A stretch of 64,000 nt of DNA from Camarhynchus parvulus (GCF_901933205.1 NC_044574.1:19949733-20013732); one strand, 5' to 3'; numbered from the stretch's first letter, positions 34,595 through 48,518 are shown. Notes: generated from the letters alone by a model not told the origin. Translations and numbers: made by a program.

Positions 34595-36659
34595 TGCATC
34601 TTTTAGTTTTTGCCCGAATTTTGCTCTTAACATTATTGATAAGCATGGATTTTTACGAACAATGCTTTTAGCCAACTCATGATACTCAACAACTGTTTTT
34701 AAGGACACAGTGAAGGGATGTAAACTAGATGAGAAATTCATAGCACTGTGAGTCTTGAAGGGAATCAAGGAAGGCTTGAAATCTGAATGACAGCAATCTG
34801 TGAAATTTGTCAAATCAAAAAATATGTGATTATTAAATGTTGCATAACAAAAGGTAAGCACTGTGGTTAGACCTAAAGAATTTGTGAAACTTGAAGAGAG
34901 CAGGTACAATATTACTGTCAATGAAATGGCCCTGCAAAAGTCTAAGTCATATTACAGGAGTAAAAATATTGATGAATTAAAAAACATATTTTAGAAGTTT
35001 TCAGGCAATGTACAGTTCTTCTGTAAGTATGTTTTTAGTGCTTCCAAAATACCTTAACACTTCAAGTCAGTGAGTGGCAGTGTCTGTAGTAAATCATATT
35101 TATTTGTGCCCTAGATAACACAACTATATTTTCTTTCAAATTGTTTTTCTTTTTACATGATAACATTGCTGAGCTGCTTGGTTTCATAATACTTGTCCAT
35201 AAAATGAAAATGCTCAGGATGTTAACAATGAAACAGTGATAGAAGTACTGAACCCACTACTGTACCAGCTACTGGTAGAATTATGTGTCTCTCTGTCATA
35301 TAGATGCTTATGGAATTAACACTGAAAACTCCAATGGTCCCACATAGGTTTTCTCACATTAACCCATTTCTTCTCTCTGTAAAGAAATCTTATAATAATA
35401 TTGGATTTGTTTCTATTGGCCTCTGATCTCCGTTGTTCAATGATGAATGTGCAGGAGCTTTGATTTTTACCATGGAAAATCCAAGTTATTCTGTGATTGC
35501 TGAAGCATCAAGAAACAACAATATTTCTTACACATTTTGCAGGTGGCTTAAAAGGAAATCTTATATCTAAAGACTTAATTTAAAAACCATTGGTGTAGTA
35601 TTTGCCACACAATCCAACAGTATATGTGTGAGTGCCTCACAGAGTAAGGAAACTTGTAACTTTATAGGAGAAATAAGGAACTGAATCAATCTCCAGAAGC
35701 TAAAGTGGAACTGATATTCATAATTAACATGTAAAATTATAAATTCTTAGAAATTTCTGTAAGAAATATAACACTTTGTACTAAGAACTGAAGGACAGAT
35801 CCACTGAAATGAAGTAAATCTCACTTAGGCTCAGAAAATGCCATATTTATAAACAAAAGAACTTGAAAATACAACTGAAAATACAACTAGAACTTGAAAA
35901 TATTTATACAAATATCTGATTTCTAACAGAACTCTTTTTTGTAGAGAAGGCATTGCAATGTCTTCCTTGTGCTTTCAGCAGGTGTCTTGCATACAAGAGG
36001 TGGTTTGAGATGCCTGGATTTAAAATTGCTAAAAATTTAGTTCTAAAATGGGGTAATGTCCTCATGGTTGAAACTATACAAGCACCAGTTTGGATTGCAG
36101 GTTATATAAAAAAGATAGCTTACCCTTTTTCCAAACTGGAGAAGAGAAATAGATGCTGTATTGGTCTAGAGAAAGCTCCAAAATACCCAGATTAACATGA
36201 GTAAGGTAATATCACATTTGAAATATTTTAAGTATCTCTGCTAATTAAAATATGCAAGGCTGTTAAATCTTGTTGGTATGGTTGGAACAGTTTCCTCCAG
36301 CATCGGTGTATCATGATATTTTTAAAAATAAATGAACCTCTCTGTCTTTAATACCTTAGGCATAAAACACAAGTTTGGAAAGATTCCCAAGTGATCATCT
36401 AGATCAGCACCCTGAACTAATCAGGATCAAACTTTCATAATAACTCCTTGACTAAAAATTTGCATTCTTTTGTATCTCATTTCCTTACAAGAGTAACAAC
36501 AACAACAACAACAACAAAGTTATAAGAGTCATGCCCACTCTGCTGATTGTTAATTAATAAGAAGAATGGTCTGAATGGGTTACACTGAAGGCCCACCTAG
36601 CTCTAAATAGCAATTCAACCAGAATCAATAAGCATGTGTTTAGTTAAAAAGAGATATTC
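34595..36659. other. Unique AT-rich sequence, no gene seen
   Basis: No gene, RNA or transposon is recognised. A minus-strand frame of 113 codons (34580-34921) overlaps the LTR end and shows no known motif. An 80-codon plus frame at 35953-36195 is likewise unrecognised. A (CAA)n microsatellite lies at 36495-36518. Confidence 0.5.
36495..36518. repeat. (CAA)n microsatellite
   Basis: About eight uninterrupted AAC/CAA trinucleotide units. Confidence 0.9.
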
Positions 36660-36786
36660 AAGGCCAGGCTGAATGGAGCTCTGAGCAACCTGGTTTAGTG
36701 AAAGATGTTCCTGGCCATGGTATTGGGGTTGGAACTAGATGATTTTTTAAGGTCCTTTCCAACCCAAACCGTTCTGCGATTCTATT
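36660..36786 (+). mobile_element. CR1 LINE 3' end, 127 bp
   Basis: The plus strand reads AGGCCAGGCTGAATGGAGCT, then GGGGTTGGAACTAGATGA and AACCCAAACCGTTCTGCGAT. This is the familiar CR1 3' UTR ending just after one octamer-like ATTCT unit. Only the extreme 3' end was inserted (strong 5' truncation). Confidence 0.92.
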
Positions 36787-38286
36787 AAAAAGTTAGAATG
36801 TGGAAAATATACATGGTCCACTTTAACTTTTTCCCAGAGCCCTACTAGCTTAAGTTCAAGAATTTCCATGTGTATATAATAAATAAATATGTCTCCAACA
36901 TCCTCCAGGTACAAATTCTTGTCTTTATTGAAAAAAAGTGGGTGTGGTTTTGAACTTTTATCAGTTTCATTTGTTATTCTTTACTTCTGGTACATAAAGA
37001 AACAGTAAACTATCTTTCCCTATAGATTTTTGCCAAGGCATTAATGATTTGCAAATTTTTAGCTTGTTGTCCTTGGTTTTTCTCTTTACAGCTCATGGAT
37101 CCCAGCTCATCTGTCATTCCCAGTATGGAATACATTCCATAACTTTGATCATCGTATTTTGTAAATGTTTGTGAAGCATTCAGTACTGCAGGGTTGATCA
37201 CTATTAAAAAAAAAAAAAAGAAAAAAAGAAAGAAATAATTCTGTCTTCAGGGCAGGATTTGAATAATCTTCAGTGAATAAGTCTGGGTACAGACTATTAA
37301 ACAAGATGAAGACTGGAAGAGAGAAAACTGATCATTAACAAGAACTGTCTGCTTCTAGACTGAATGAAGCAAGGATTTGGAGGATAGAAAAAGTATATCC
37401 TCATGTCATAGACTTAAAAAGTGCAATACAACATTGACAAAAAGGGATGCAGATCATCTTGATTCCATTATTAGTATGCTTCTGTGTGATTGCCATTATG
37501 AGGTAAATAATAGTCTGTAAACCCTTTTTCACTATATGTAAAAGATTAAGAGAGAATAGAATATTGTAACTTTGACATAAACAGAAAGAAATGCAGATGA
37601 GTAGTGAATTTCACTGGATGGTATTGCAGAACAGTTGCCTTTTACAGCAGACCTCCAGAGAGTGATATATATTTATTGCAGATTATGTTATTATTTAGAG
37701 GATGACAAGAAGAGATTTTTTTTCACAGTAACAATTCTCCTTTTGTTCCTGTACCTCACCCCATTACTTATGCATTTCAGTGTAAAAGGAAGAGACAGGG
37801 AGACAGAAGAAAAGAATGAGGATGATATGCCTGCTTTTGGATGGAAGTGCCAGCTGTGTTAAAGAACTGTCAGAGATATGTGTTAAAAGATGTTTTCACT
37901 CCTCAAATGTAGGCACAGGGGGTATGAGAATGTCTTCTAAAAGAAAGCATGTTCTTAGGACTCTTTTTGAGGTGAATAGGAAAAAAAACCCAATAACTGA
38001 AGGATGGGTATATCTGCTGTTCCTAAGTTTCACTCCAGGATTTTCAGGTAAATTTTCAAAATTGGGTGTCATGATTTTGTTTTTTACTTTCACATAAATT
38101 TTTACCAGGTTTTACAGACACATATTGACATTTTGATAATGAAAGAGTATACAAATTATACACGGATTACATTTTAAAGGCTTCTAAAAGAGATTAATCA
38201 TAGTGATCCACTGTAACTGCAAATAACTTCAAAAAAGGCCAAATCATATACTTCATCCTAATTGAAAACATTCAATTTTTTCAAAG
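36787..38286. other. Unique AT-rich sequence, no gene seen
   Basis: An A-rich/AAAG simple repeat lies at 37206-37236. Overlapping frames at 37635-38097 show no motif. No gene or RNA is recognised. Confidence 0.55.
37206..37236. repeat. A-rich (AAAG)n simple repeat
   Basis: An A run of 14 bases, followed by G-interrupted A runs. Confidence 0.8.
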
Positions 38287-38417
38287 GCTTTTTTTTTGTT
38301 TGTTTGCTTGTTTTTGTTTGTTTGTTCAGTTGGGTTTTTTTGGGGGGACATCTATGAGTGTGTGTTTGTCTGTGTTTTGGTTGGTTGATTGGCTTTTTTG
38401 TTGGGCTTTTTTTTTCT
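38287..38417 (+). repeat. G/T-rich low-complexity tract
   Basis: About 130 bases dominated by G and T on the plus strand, with TTTG iterations, T runs, TTGG iterations and a GGGGGG run. It is similar in composition and orientation to the tract at 12431-12599 but more interrupted. Confidence 0.85.
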
Positions 38418-41400
38418 AATTAACAAAGATAACTTGCCTGTAAATGTAGTTTTGTCTCACTTATTCTAGTTGGAACTAAAATGGAATTTTTGTAATATTT
38501 CATTTTTCTGCATTTTTTACTGTGGCAGTTTTGTTTCTTTGTACCTCTCTCCTTGAAGGAATTACATTTTTCTCCAGAAGCTGCAGATCTTAATCCTCAA
38601 CTTTTTGGAGTTATTTTGTAATTAAAATAAATAAATATCTTTTTTTTCTTGATTGATTAGTTGGGTTCTTTTACTTCAGAAAAGAGATTGGAGACTTTTG
38701 GTCAGTTCTACTTTCTGACTTTTTAGGCAAACACTAAATTTTTTTGGAAATCTCATAATTTAAATTATTTTGAAGTAGGCATCTAGTAAAGACAGAGCAT
38801 GCTGTACTCTACTACTAACCATGTTTACCACATGACATGTAAATATACCATAGCAATGTGTCCAAAAGTAATAGCAGATACTACTAAAGGACAAGCACAT
38901 GTACAGATATAATGTCTGCATCATCAACAATATGGTGAGGAATAGAGCAATAGAACAACAGAAAATGACAATTTTTTCTTCCCTAAAAATAACTATTAAA
39001 ACCTTCATTTTTCTGTGTTTCATGAAGACAGCAAAAGCTACATTTGCAGCCATCCATGAAAACTCAAGTATCATCTGTAGACTGAGTACCTGAAAGTAGC
39101 CTGTGACTGAGGAGGATATTGGGAAGTAAGCAGAAGATATAGCATAACTTAAATTTAGCTGTCTTATCTGAAATATTATGTACTCTTGCTTCTAGGTCTT
39201 CCTAGAAACCTAGATTTTCCTAACTACTCTTCAGACACTTCAATTCACTGAAAATCAAAACAATATTTTTTTTCTTCCAATATGAAAATTAGTCTGTAAT
39301 AGCTGTCAGATGTGAGACCAAAAAGACAAACTAGAAATAGCAGAAACAGTGTCAATCAAGCATAGAATATTTTAAAATTATTTATGTTTTTTCAAAAAAA
39401 TATTTCTTTACCTTTTTCTAAAAACTAGAGATAAGGATTAAATTATATGTTTTGTGCAGGTTTCATTAAATGCAGTTTTCAAACTGTTTTCTATCATCTT
39501 TTATAAGCTCGTTCTTTGGCTACTATTCAACGTTTTCTATCAAATCAATATTTTTCATAGTTTTGCTTGTCCTTACTGAACGTGTGAAAGAAATGCATGA
39601 ATGCTGTTCTTCTACAATGGTTGCTGATTTATAAGGTATTCACCATTAGTGATGATAAGAGATGTCATGTTTGAAAGTGAACAGGAACATGTCCATTCAC
39701 CTGGAACAGAGACAAACAAACCCCCAGGACACAGTATTGAAATCATTGAAATATTGTCAACATTCATTTCGGGTGAATGTAAAAGGCTGAAATTTCTGTG
39801 CCAGGGAGATGTTATCCAGAAGATCCTCAAACAAAATGCATTGCTTTACACAGAGATGAGTTAGGCTTTGTTGGAGTAATCTTAACACCAGAAATTTATA
39901 ACCAATTTGTAACACAATGTGCAGACAGTGAGATTGGAAAATATTGCCCTCAGTAGGACTATGAAAATTCTTTATCACTCCTTATGCTATCCTGCATTCA
40001 ACATTGTATGTAGTTACAGAAGCCAAGGTATGGTCTACACATACCTGCTAATGAGGAAAATCCATTCTTGCATGAAAAAGTCACACTTTTTTAAATTACA
40101 AAATGAGAGAAAAAAAAAATTGAATATACATTGTAAAAATACTTTTATTTTTGTTCTGATTTAAAATTCTTAAGCATTAATCAGAATGTTTAAAGCCCCT
40201 GCTGTTCCTCTTTATTCAGTTCGACAGATACCCTTATGCATCTGCTCACAATTGAAAATGCACGAATAACAGATTAACTTCTTTTTTTTTTCCAATTGTC
40301 AATTGTTTGAAAATTGTCAGTGTTTGAAAATGTGAAATAATTATTTTTATTTTAAAAGTGAAAGACTGATGTAGTGTTTCAAGGAGATATGTAAATCTTA
40401 TCTTGGCCTTAAGGAAAGGATCTAGGAATCTGTGGGAGGGTGAATGTTTGCTTTATCAATTCCCTGTTCTTTACATCTGTGTTTTTGGTGGAGGGAGCGC
40501 ATGCCAAGAATCCTATAGAAAACATCTCTGTACATTTGCAGTATTCCCTGTGTTTATCAGAAGATCACAAGGCAATCCCACCAGCCATAGCAGTTATAAT
40601 GATCTTTGATATGTCTCCTGTTTCCTAGTTAGCTCATGGTCCATTTGCAGGAAAATTATGGTACTTTGAAATATGCTAATACAAACATTTTGAACTTATG
40701 TATTGTTTACCTACTTTAATCATATTATAGCAAAAAATGAACTAAAAGTGGTTTCTAAAAGTGGAAGTGGATTTTCAAGTATGTAAAAATAATTTCAAAT
40801 ATATGTTTATTATACAGGTATCAACAGAGAGTGGGAAAATCTTTCTAAATGTTATTAGGAAATTCAGTAGATGCTTTCCTTTGTATCACTGGTTTAACAT
40901 CTGGATATTTAGAAAGCCTCCAAGGCCATAGTCTCTAGTTAGCAGCCCCTCCTACTTTTACAGGTTGAACTTGTATGACTCTAACTATTCATTTTAATGG
41001 CCTTTGTAATGTTCTCTGATTCTAATACCAAAGCAAATACTATAAGAAATGAAATTGTATTTTAATCTTATTTGCGTGTAATCTGAATCTTTTAATCCTT
41101 TTAAGTGACAGAATGGGAACATACAATATACAAGGTGTTCTTTCCTTGAGAGAGCAGAAATATTTGCAGCTGCATAGGAGCTTGGATTCTGATAGCAGTA
41201 CAATAAAGTGAAATTTTAATTATTTTAACAAGAAGAGACGACAGTTTTTCTGTGATCACAAAGAAAATAAGTCAAACTATAGCACACGGAGCTTGTGATT
41301 TAGTGTACAACAAAAGAAAAATATAAAGAAGAAGAGGCCAAAGATCTTTTACCATTTTTTATCTTGTACTTCTCATGTTTTTACCACTGTGTACCTGCCT

Positions 41401-44400
41401 GATATGAAAGTTGAATCAAGTGGCAGATGAGCTACTTAGATATTTTACTCTGAGCATATAGAGTGACACAAAGATCACATATATAAACCACATCCTTAAA
41501 GTTCAAATAATGATAACAAGTCTGAGAAACAGAGAAAATAACTCTTTTACATTGGATTTGCACTAACAATTGTATTTGTAGTTATCATGTTTAAAAGGGA
41601 ATTTTTAAGAGGAAGCCTATTGCACATATTTGGCATTTCTTTGTCACCTACCCTTTGTTTATGCAAACAACCTTCATGACTGAAAATAATTATGATGTCA
41701 TGAACACAAAAGACATCTTAAATAACTTCTAAAACTTTTTTTTTTGTGGCAAACACAATTATCAGAAAAGTTTAACTATCTAAGGCCTGTTTATTGAAAC
41801 TATTCATGGAATTAGTTTTTAAAACGTCTCAGTGAAGTCTTGAAACATCATGGACAAATGATGAAGTAGGTTTTGACAGCCAGTATTCCTGCCAGGAGTG
41901 CAAGCTCTCCTCTTCTATACATGGGAGGCAGGTCTGCAGGAGCTACCTACTGTGGCAAAGTATTTTGATGTAGACCACTTCTAGTTAAATATGGGCCTAA
42001 CCATTACTGACACTTTGGTTAAAGATGTGTTTAAAACATGAATATTCTCCTTAATCTTCTTTGCTCTTAGGCAAAACATTATGACATTTAAAAATATTTT
42101 AAAATATACAACTCATTGTCAAAACAGGCTGTGAATTTCTATATTTGTTTTTCAAAAGTTCAGTTAACTATTTAGTAAGTTGGTCATGGCTTCCTATATG
42201 TCACACTTTTCTGAAAAGGGGAAATATGTGGCACTGTGAACAACCAACCATCTGTTGAATTCTGCTTTTAAAATTTTGATTTTAGTTCTCATCACTAAGA
42301 TCCACAGCCAAAAATCTATTTAGTAAGAGGCTATATAGTACCTTAGTAGTCATTTTTTATAGTAATTGAATTAATGGTGCATAAATATTGTTTTCATCAG
42401 TTTTCAAATTAAGTTATACTTTGTTACTATCACTCTATATGTCTGTTCCAGATCAGCTAAAGTGAAATTTCATCAAAAAATCCGTTTATATTTTTTGATA
42501 TAAGATTCACTGAATAATCTCTGATCATAAAACATTATGTTCATTGTTTTTATATCAGTTTTATTATTTAGGTAAAAGATTTTTGGAAAAGTCTTTATAA
42601 CTGAGCTTTTACTATTACAAGGATGTTCATATTTCAAAGTAATGACTCCATTATGGGAAAAACATTTTTTTTAATCAAAACCCTCTCTTAAAAATGGCCC
42701 ATCTAAATTTTTTAAGTACTGCTATATGAGATGAACTGTTCTCAAGAAACCTTTCTATCTGACTTTCCAACACAGAAATTCAAACTTCAATTCTAATTCA
42801 CACCTCCACTTTTGTCAAGGCTATTTGTCAGGAATTATGTGGAGCTAATGTCTCCAAACAGGGTAATGTTTGATGCACGACTATATGGGCATCTCTTTGG
42901 CATAACGTGTATTTTATCACTGAGGAGCTGTATCTTCATTTTTAATTGATGCCTAAAAAAAATGTATCAGAATTCTCCATGTCCATAGCAGTTTCTAGGT
43001 ATTTTGGTTTTATATTGAAAAATCATTTCTCAAACCACATGAAAAATACTTTTTTTTTTTTTTTTGGTCAATAAAACTCAAATTTTATTTCTTCTGCTGG
43101 AATGACATGAATGTTAGTGATAGTATTTGTAATAGCCATTGCCTAAAGCCAGCCCTGAGAAAGCACAAGGCATATATTTTCAGACTTGTGTTGGTTATAT
43201 GACAGTCTGGATTCCAAAAGAGAGACCTGCTTTAATAAAGCTGACTTACATGAGCTGTGCAGCCTACCTCCCCCTGCTTCTCACTCTGAGCTTGCAGGCT
43301 TGGCTTGCAAAGTCTTTGTTCTTCTGGTCCCGAGTTTTTCAAGAACAATGCCTGCTAATCAAGCCAGATTGGCATAATTATGTAATAAGAACAAATGAGT
43401 ACCAAAAATTAGGAATAAAGCCACAAAATTTGCTTGAATTCACATGCCATTTGAACACGTGTTTACAAGGGAGGAAAACAGTCTCGTTTACTGTGTTGTT
43501 CTTGCTTGGTTACATAACAAATAAAATGCAGCAATTAAATACAAACAATTTTCAGATGTCTTTTTAAGGGGTAAAATGTAATGTAAGATTTTTTTATCAG
43601 TCTATCAACCAGTAAATTGACTCTATGGGCATGAAAGAAGCCAGTTTGTTGCTAATATAAGACTTTCTGCATCAAGTCTTTGACCTACTTTAGAATTTTT
43701 AAGCTATTCCAACAGACATTTCAAATATTATTCACTAGACAGAAGTTTAATTCCCTTATTCTCTATAGCTTGTTTGATCAATAAACTGATGCAAATTACT
43801 CCTAACAAATTGCAAATAACTCCCAATAAATGATTCTTCTAAGCTTTACTCTGCATTATATCAAACAGCTTCTTATTTTCTTTTTCATTTATGGTTCTTT
43901 CAAAATCCAATTTCTTTAACACTCAAAAGTCAAATCGATTTTTACTAATTTACTTTTTTTTGTCAATTGCATTTGGTACACTATATTAAATAGTCTGCTT
44001 TCAATAATCTATAGTCTCCTAACCCTACTACAATATTGATCTTATGCAATACTTCATTCCAGAAAATCTCACTTTCTCACACTAGCAGATCTGTGGGCCA
44101 TACCTTGGAAACTATATAGTTAATTGATTCACACAGAAATCAGAACAGAAACTTAAAATAATCAGTGTAAGCATTGGTAGACTTTATTTTTTCTTTTAAA
44201 TTCAGCATCTTTGTATTTTAACTGGTTCTCTAAGTAACAAATCTATAGTTTCCTTAATGGTGTCATGGAGTGATATATGCAAACTGATAATGTAACAATA
44301 AATAATACAATTATTATGTATTTCAGCTTTGTAGACAGCAAAACTCATTGAAACCCTTCAAGATCAAAAAAATCTCTGATTGTCTAGACTTGCTATGTAA

Positions 44401-47400
44401 TGTATGAATTTCCATGGCCCCACTAAAAGAAAAAAGGCTTTAGAGTGATCAAGGAACAAGAAATTTGCTTCTAAGATTGAGGGCATATTGCAACTTTTTT
44501 GGGCTCTACAGATAATTTTTTTTTACTTGAAGGTGGGCTCATTCCTATTTGCCTTGTGAATAGAAATACAACGTTTGCTCAGAATACTGGTAGCACTTTG
44601 TTAGAACTCCTCTGGAATATCTCCAGCAATTGCTAATATTGTTAGAGTGGACCAGACTGAGAATTGGAGCCTTCTACAAATTTTTTGCATGTATATATAA
44701 TATATTGATTTATTGGAGAAACATTTCTTTTGCTGAACAGAAAATTTTAATTTTTTAGAAAACTAACTTGTTTATGAAAGACTCAGATCATTTAAGAAGT
44801 ATAGCAGTTTGCAAGTTGCAGATCTGCAAAGTTCAGGCATACTTTTTTCTGATTATATTGGTAGAATCTGTTTCTCCCAAATCACTGTACTAGATTAATA
44901 ATGCAGTTTTTTCAGGAACACTTCAACATCTATCCTTTAATCCTGAATTGTTCTGTTCCATGGTATGAGGGGAGTCTAATGTTACTGCAATTGGCTTTTT
45001 TATTCTATAACAACTCCGAGAATCAGGTAACTATTAAAGATTAATTTATACACTACAATCCAAATATTATTATGAAGTTTAGAAACTCAACAGAATGAAA
45101 TTAAGCCCTGTTTATTACTACTGAAAGGTAAATTAACTCTCAAGAGGTTTTCTCTCTCATTCAAAAATGCTTCCAGAAAGCTTTTACAGATTCTGTAGTT
45201 GGAATGTAATCCTTTGGCAAGACTGTTTTCTTAACTTTTGCTTCCATGGGCAAGAATGAAAATTCCCCTTTCTGCTAAGCATTTAATTTAGTTTAAAAAC
45301 CTTTTGTCAAGCATTTTTCTAATATAGAGACATAGTATTTAAACAAGATTACAAAACTTAATGCATAAAATTGTTCAATGTATAGATACATTATTTTAGA
45401 GAAATCCTTGCAACATTTTTATATGTAGAAGTACATTTAGAACACAAATGCAGATTAGCCTAAGAAATTCAACTAACCAGAATGGCCTTCAGGACAGTTA
45501 CTAAATCTTCATCCAAGATCTATAAAATCTTGCAATACCATAACTAAGCTCATAATGATTCAAAGCCCAAACTTTTGAGGAAATTGTGAAATCAGGACTT
45601 CCGCCTCCAATTCTAGAATTTGTGTGTGCTGCAGTATGCAGAACTATAAAAGAACTTCCTGCCTTTACAATAGCAATGACAGAATTTAGATAGCTAGGAA
45701 TTTATATTCATTTATATTTCAATAGTAGAGATGCTTAGGATCTTTTTAGAAACAAAAGGAATTCAGTGAGTTTTGTTTTGTTTTATGCTAGTGAATTGAT
45801 GTTTAGAGAAATGTGGAACAGAGGAATGGTTGCATGTAAAAGTTTGTGGGGTAAAATATCACCTCCAGAAAAATGTGCAACATTCTAGATATTGATGCTG
45901 TAACATCAGTGCTCTGTGTGTTTGAAAAGACACAACAATTCTACAAAAAAGAGACATTGCTTTAAACAGTTTACTAGTCCAAGGCCAGCATGATCTACAG
46001 TAAATTATGGCATTTTTTGTCAGGATGTAGGAGAAACTCTGATGTTTAAGTATTTCTGGTCCACATAGTTTTCCTGTCTTTACAAACCATAAAACAGGGT
46101 TGGAAGATAAATGTCTCATAGAAACAGTCCTCAGGAGACAGGTTTTGTCTGAAGAGGCCAGCAGAAAAGGCCTCACAAAGATCACTAGCTCTAGGATTTG
46201 CTTTTCGTAGTGTCTCATCTAAGTTTAAAGTCTTTGAATTACAGATACTGGCATTCCTGAAAGCTTTTGCTGAAAAAAAAGCACTATTATAATTGAAGGA
46301 TGTGGCTTAAACTCAATGAGTCATCTCAATTCTGTAAAGCATTACTATTAAACATCTCATGAAAGTAATTATTCTGTGTTACATTCTTCAGGGTTCTGTC
46401 ACTCTTAGTATTGATTGCTAAAAGCATACTTCGAGACAATGAATTATCCTCCAGGAACAATATCAAACAATGAGCCACACAGAAGTATTTAAGCAACAAA
46501 AAGTCATCCACATGAGAAAATAATCCCATTCTTAAAACAGATTTGGGAGTTAGTAGAACATATTGAGGTAAAGGAATGATTTTGCAGTTTCTTCTCTGTT
46601 ATTTTAGTAATTCTGCTGTTTGACTCCGCTATTTTAATAATTTAATTTTCATAATATAACATTATACTTTGCCTTATAAAATGTTTATTCAGTGTTCAAA
46701 GATGCCAATTATAAAAGACTTAAATGTAATCTGAAACTGTTTTTACCATAACTGTAAAAACATGTGACACTCAGTAAAAGACATTATGAAACTGCAAAGC
46801 ATCATCAGATACCTCTCTTTTCAAAATGTCACTGAAATTGTAGGACTAGAACAATTTTTTGCAAAAGAATCCATTCTTGTTTGTTCTGGGAGGGGAAAAA
46901 AGACTAATCAGGTCATTCTGTGGCAATTTAGGGCTTCAGCAGTCTCTGAAATCATCCTTTGGAGCCCTAAGCCAGTTGAAAAGTAGTTATGAATCTGATT
47001 GCACCTCTGCACGCCATTACATAGATCTGTTGGAAAACAAAAATACACTGTTCTCAGCTTTTCCTGCAACCCACTTAGCATCAGGAAGCAAAGATAAGGA
47101 GGAACTATTATTAGAGCACTGTATTCTGTGGGCATGTATATTCCAGGAACTGCATTAACAAAATACTGGGTAGCAGAACCTTCACTCTGCTAAAGTCAGT
47201 GTCAAAATTCACAAGAGCAGGAATTTCAGCTGTTATGATTCGTGAAAAATAAAGATGTCATTTAATGACTTTTAGTTGTTTCACAGTTATGTTGATGCTA
47301 TGCAAGCTGGAGATGGGCAAAGTAAATTTATTTATTTATTAATCTGTTGAGATAAAAAAGAAAAGATCTCTCTGCCTGATTGTTAGAGGGCATGGGGACT

Positions 47401-47884
47401 GGTTATACAGGAAAAATGGGGAAATTTTGTGGGAGGATGTGTTCATAATTATTCACAAGACAGTAGACATGTCATTCCTAAAATAAGTCTGACTACCTGT
47501 GAAAAAATCAAGCTGTCTTTAATATTTATAATAAAACCCAGGTATAGAAACACACATACTGCTTGACTATGTGCAGACATTTGTATTACATGGGTGCAAA
47601 TGAAGAATTAGTCTGATCCATAGGACTAATAAAAGAATTTTTAAGCAGTGTGTAAAGTGAGGCAGAAGAAGGATGTTTTAAAGCATGGTTTTTTTTCCTG
47701 TTATATCTTTAAATGTGATTATTATTTTTTTTGTACAATACAGTCCCTATCAAACCTGCTATTAAATATATTTGAAAACAATTTACTGAGTACTTCTATA
47801 AGTATGAGAGTGCCAAAAAGTGTAATTATTTTAAAATATATTATCTAGGGCTAAGGAGGAGTAAATGCTGTGCTCACAAATGCT
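38418..47884. other. Long unique AT-rich stretch, no gene recognised
   Basis: More than nine kilobases without a recognisable exon, RNA gene or confident repeat. Frames up to about 140 codons (43139-43567, starting at TTG; 45859-46218 on the minus strand) have no known motif. A poly-T run lies at 43050-43065. A possible LTR-like segment at 42948-43374 is discussed in the findings. A small region at about 41870-41960 is slightly richer in G+C and unexplained. Confidence 0.5.
43050..43065. repeat. Poly-T run
   Basis: About sixteen consecutive T. It is not next to a recognisable SINE or processed transcript. Confidence 0.85.
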
Positions 47885-48243
47885 ATAAAGCTGCTGCAGT
47901 GACCTCATCACAGTCTACAGCTTCTTTGAGTGATCAGCTTATTAGCAGTTGGCAGATGCTGATGTCCTCTCTTGGTGACCATTGAGAGGACATGAGGTAA
48001 AACAATGAATTTGTGTTAAAGGAAGTTTAAGCTGGACATTAAGAAAAGGCTTTTTACTGAGAGGTTGGTTGGCCACTGGAAGAGGCTATCCAGGGAAGCG
48101 GTCAGAGCACCAAGCCTGACAGAACTCAAGGAGTATCTGGAGAATGCTCTTAGTCATATGGTTTTAGGCAGAGCAAGGAGTTGGACTTGATGCTCCTTAT
48201 GAGTCCCATCGAACTTGAGATGTTCTGATTCTATGATTCCATG
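47885..48243 (+). mobile_element. CR1 LINE 3' fragment, about 360 bp
   Basis: The plus strand matches the end of CR1 ORF2 and the 3' UTR: GACCTCATCACAGTCTACAG, then GCTGGACATTAAGAAAAGGC, GAGCACCAAGCCTGACAGAA and GAGTTGGACTTGATGCTCC. It ends with the octamer tail GATTCTATGATTCCATG (48228-48244). It is diverged and lacks a coding frame. It lies just upstream of a second CR1 3' end in the same orientation. Confidence 0.9.
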
Positions 48244-48315
48244 CCATTTCAGGCAGGATACTTATTCATGATTGCTAAGCAGCTATTTCCTCTTACATGA
48301 AGTTTTTTGGTTTGA

Positions 48316-48351
48316 TTTTCCATATTACACTTGAAAATGTAATATGGAAAA
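48316..48351. repeat. Perfect 14-bp inverted repeat (hairpin)
   Basis: The left arm TTTTCCATATTACA (48316-48329) and the right arm TGTAATATGGAAAA (48338-48351) are perfect reverse complements separated by an 8-base loop. The right arm is followed by near-copies of GGAAAATGTAAT, so local duplication probably contributed. It is AT-rich, and no T run or host-gene context suggests a terminator or miRNA. Confidence 0.9.
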
Positions 48352-48372
48352 TGTAATTTGGAAAATATGAAA

Positions 48373-48518
48373 TTATCATTCCTGGAAGTGTGTAGAAGAT
48401 ATGTGTGTGTGTAAATGGCATGTGCCACTCATAGTTTTATGGTAAGCATATGGTGCTGCTAGCTAAATGGTTGTGTTTCTTAGAGTCTTTTCCAACCTTA
48501 ATGATTACATGATTCTAT
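48373..48518 (+). mobile_element. CR1 LINE 3' end, about 145 bp
   Basis: Weaker than its neighbour but readable on the plus strand as a CR1 3' end: TCATTCCTGGAAGTGTGTAG, a GT-expanded stretch, then GGCATGTGCCACTCATAG, GCTAAATGGTTG, GAGTCTTTTCCAACCTTAA and a tail ATGATTCTAT. It appears to be a separate subfamily from the 47885-48243 copy, so two independent insertions are likely. Confidence 0.7.

Noticed and set aside
34580..34921. 113-codon minus-strand frame
   Set aside because: It ends inside the solo LTR at 34147-34590 and has no recognisable motif. It is best explained as chance.
43139..43567. 142-codon plus-strand frame
   Set aside because: It opens at TTG, not ATG, has no known motif or splice context, and overlaps a possible LTR-like segment.
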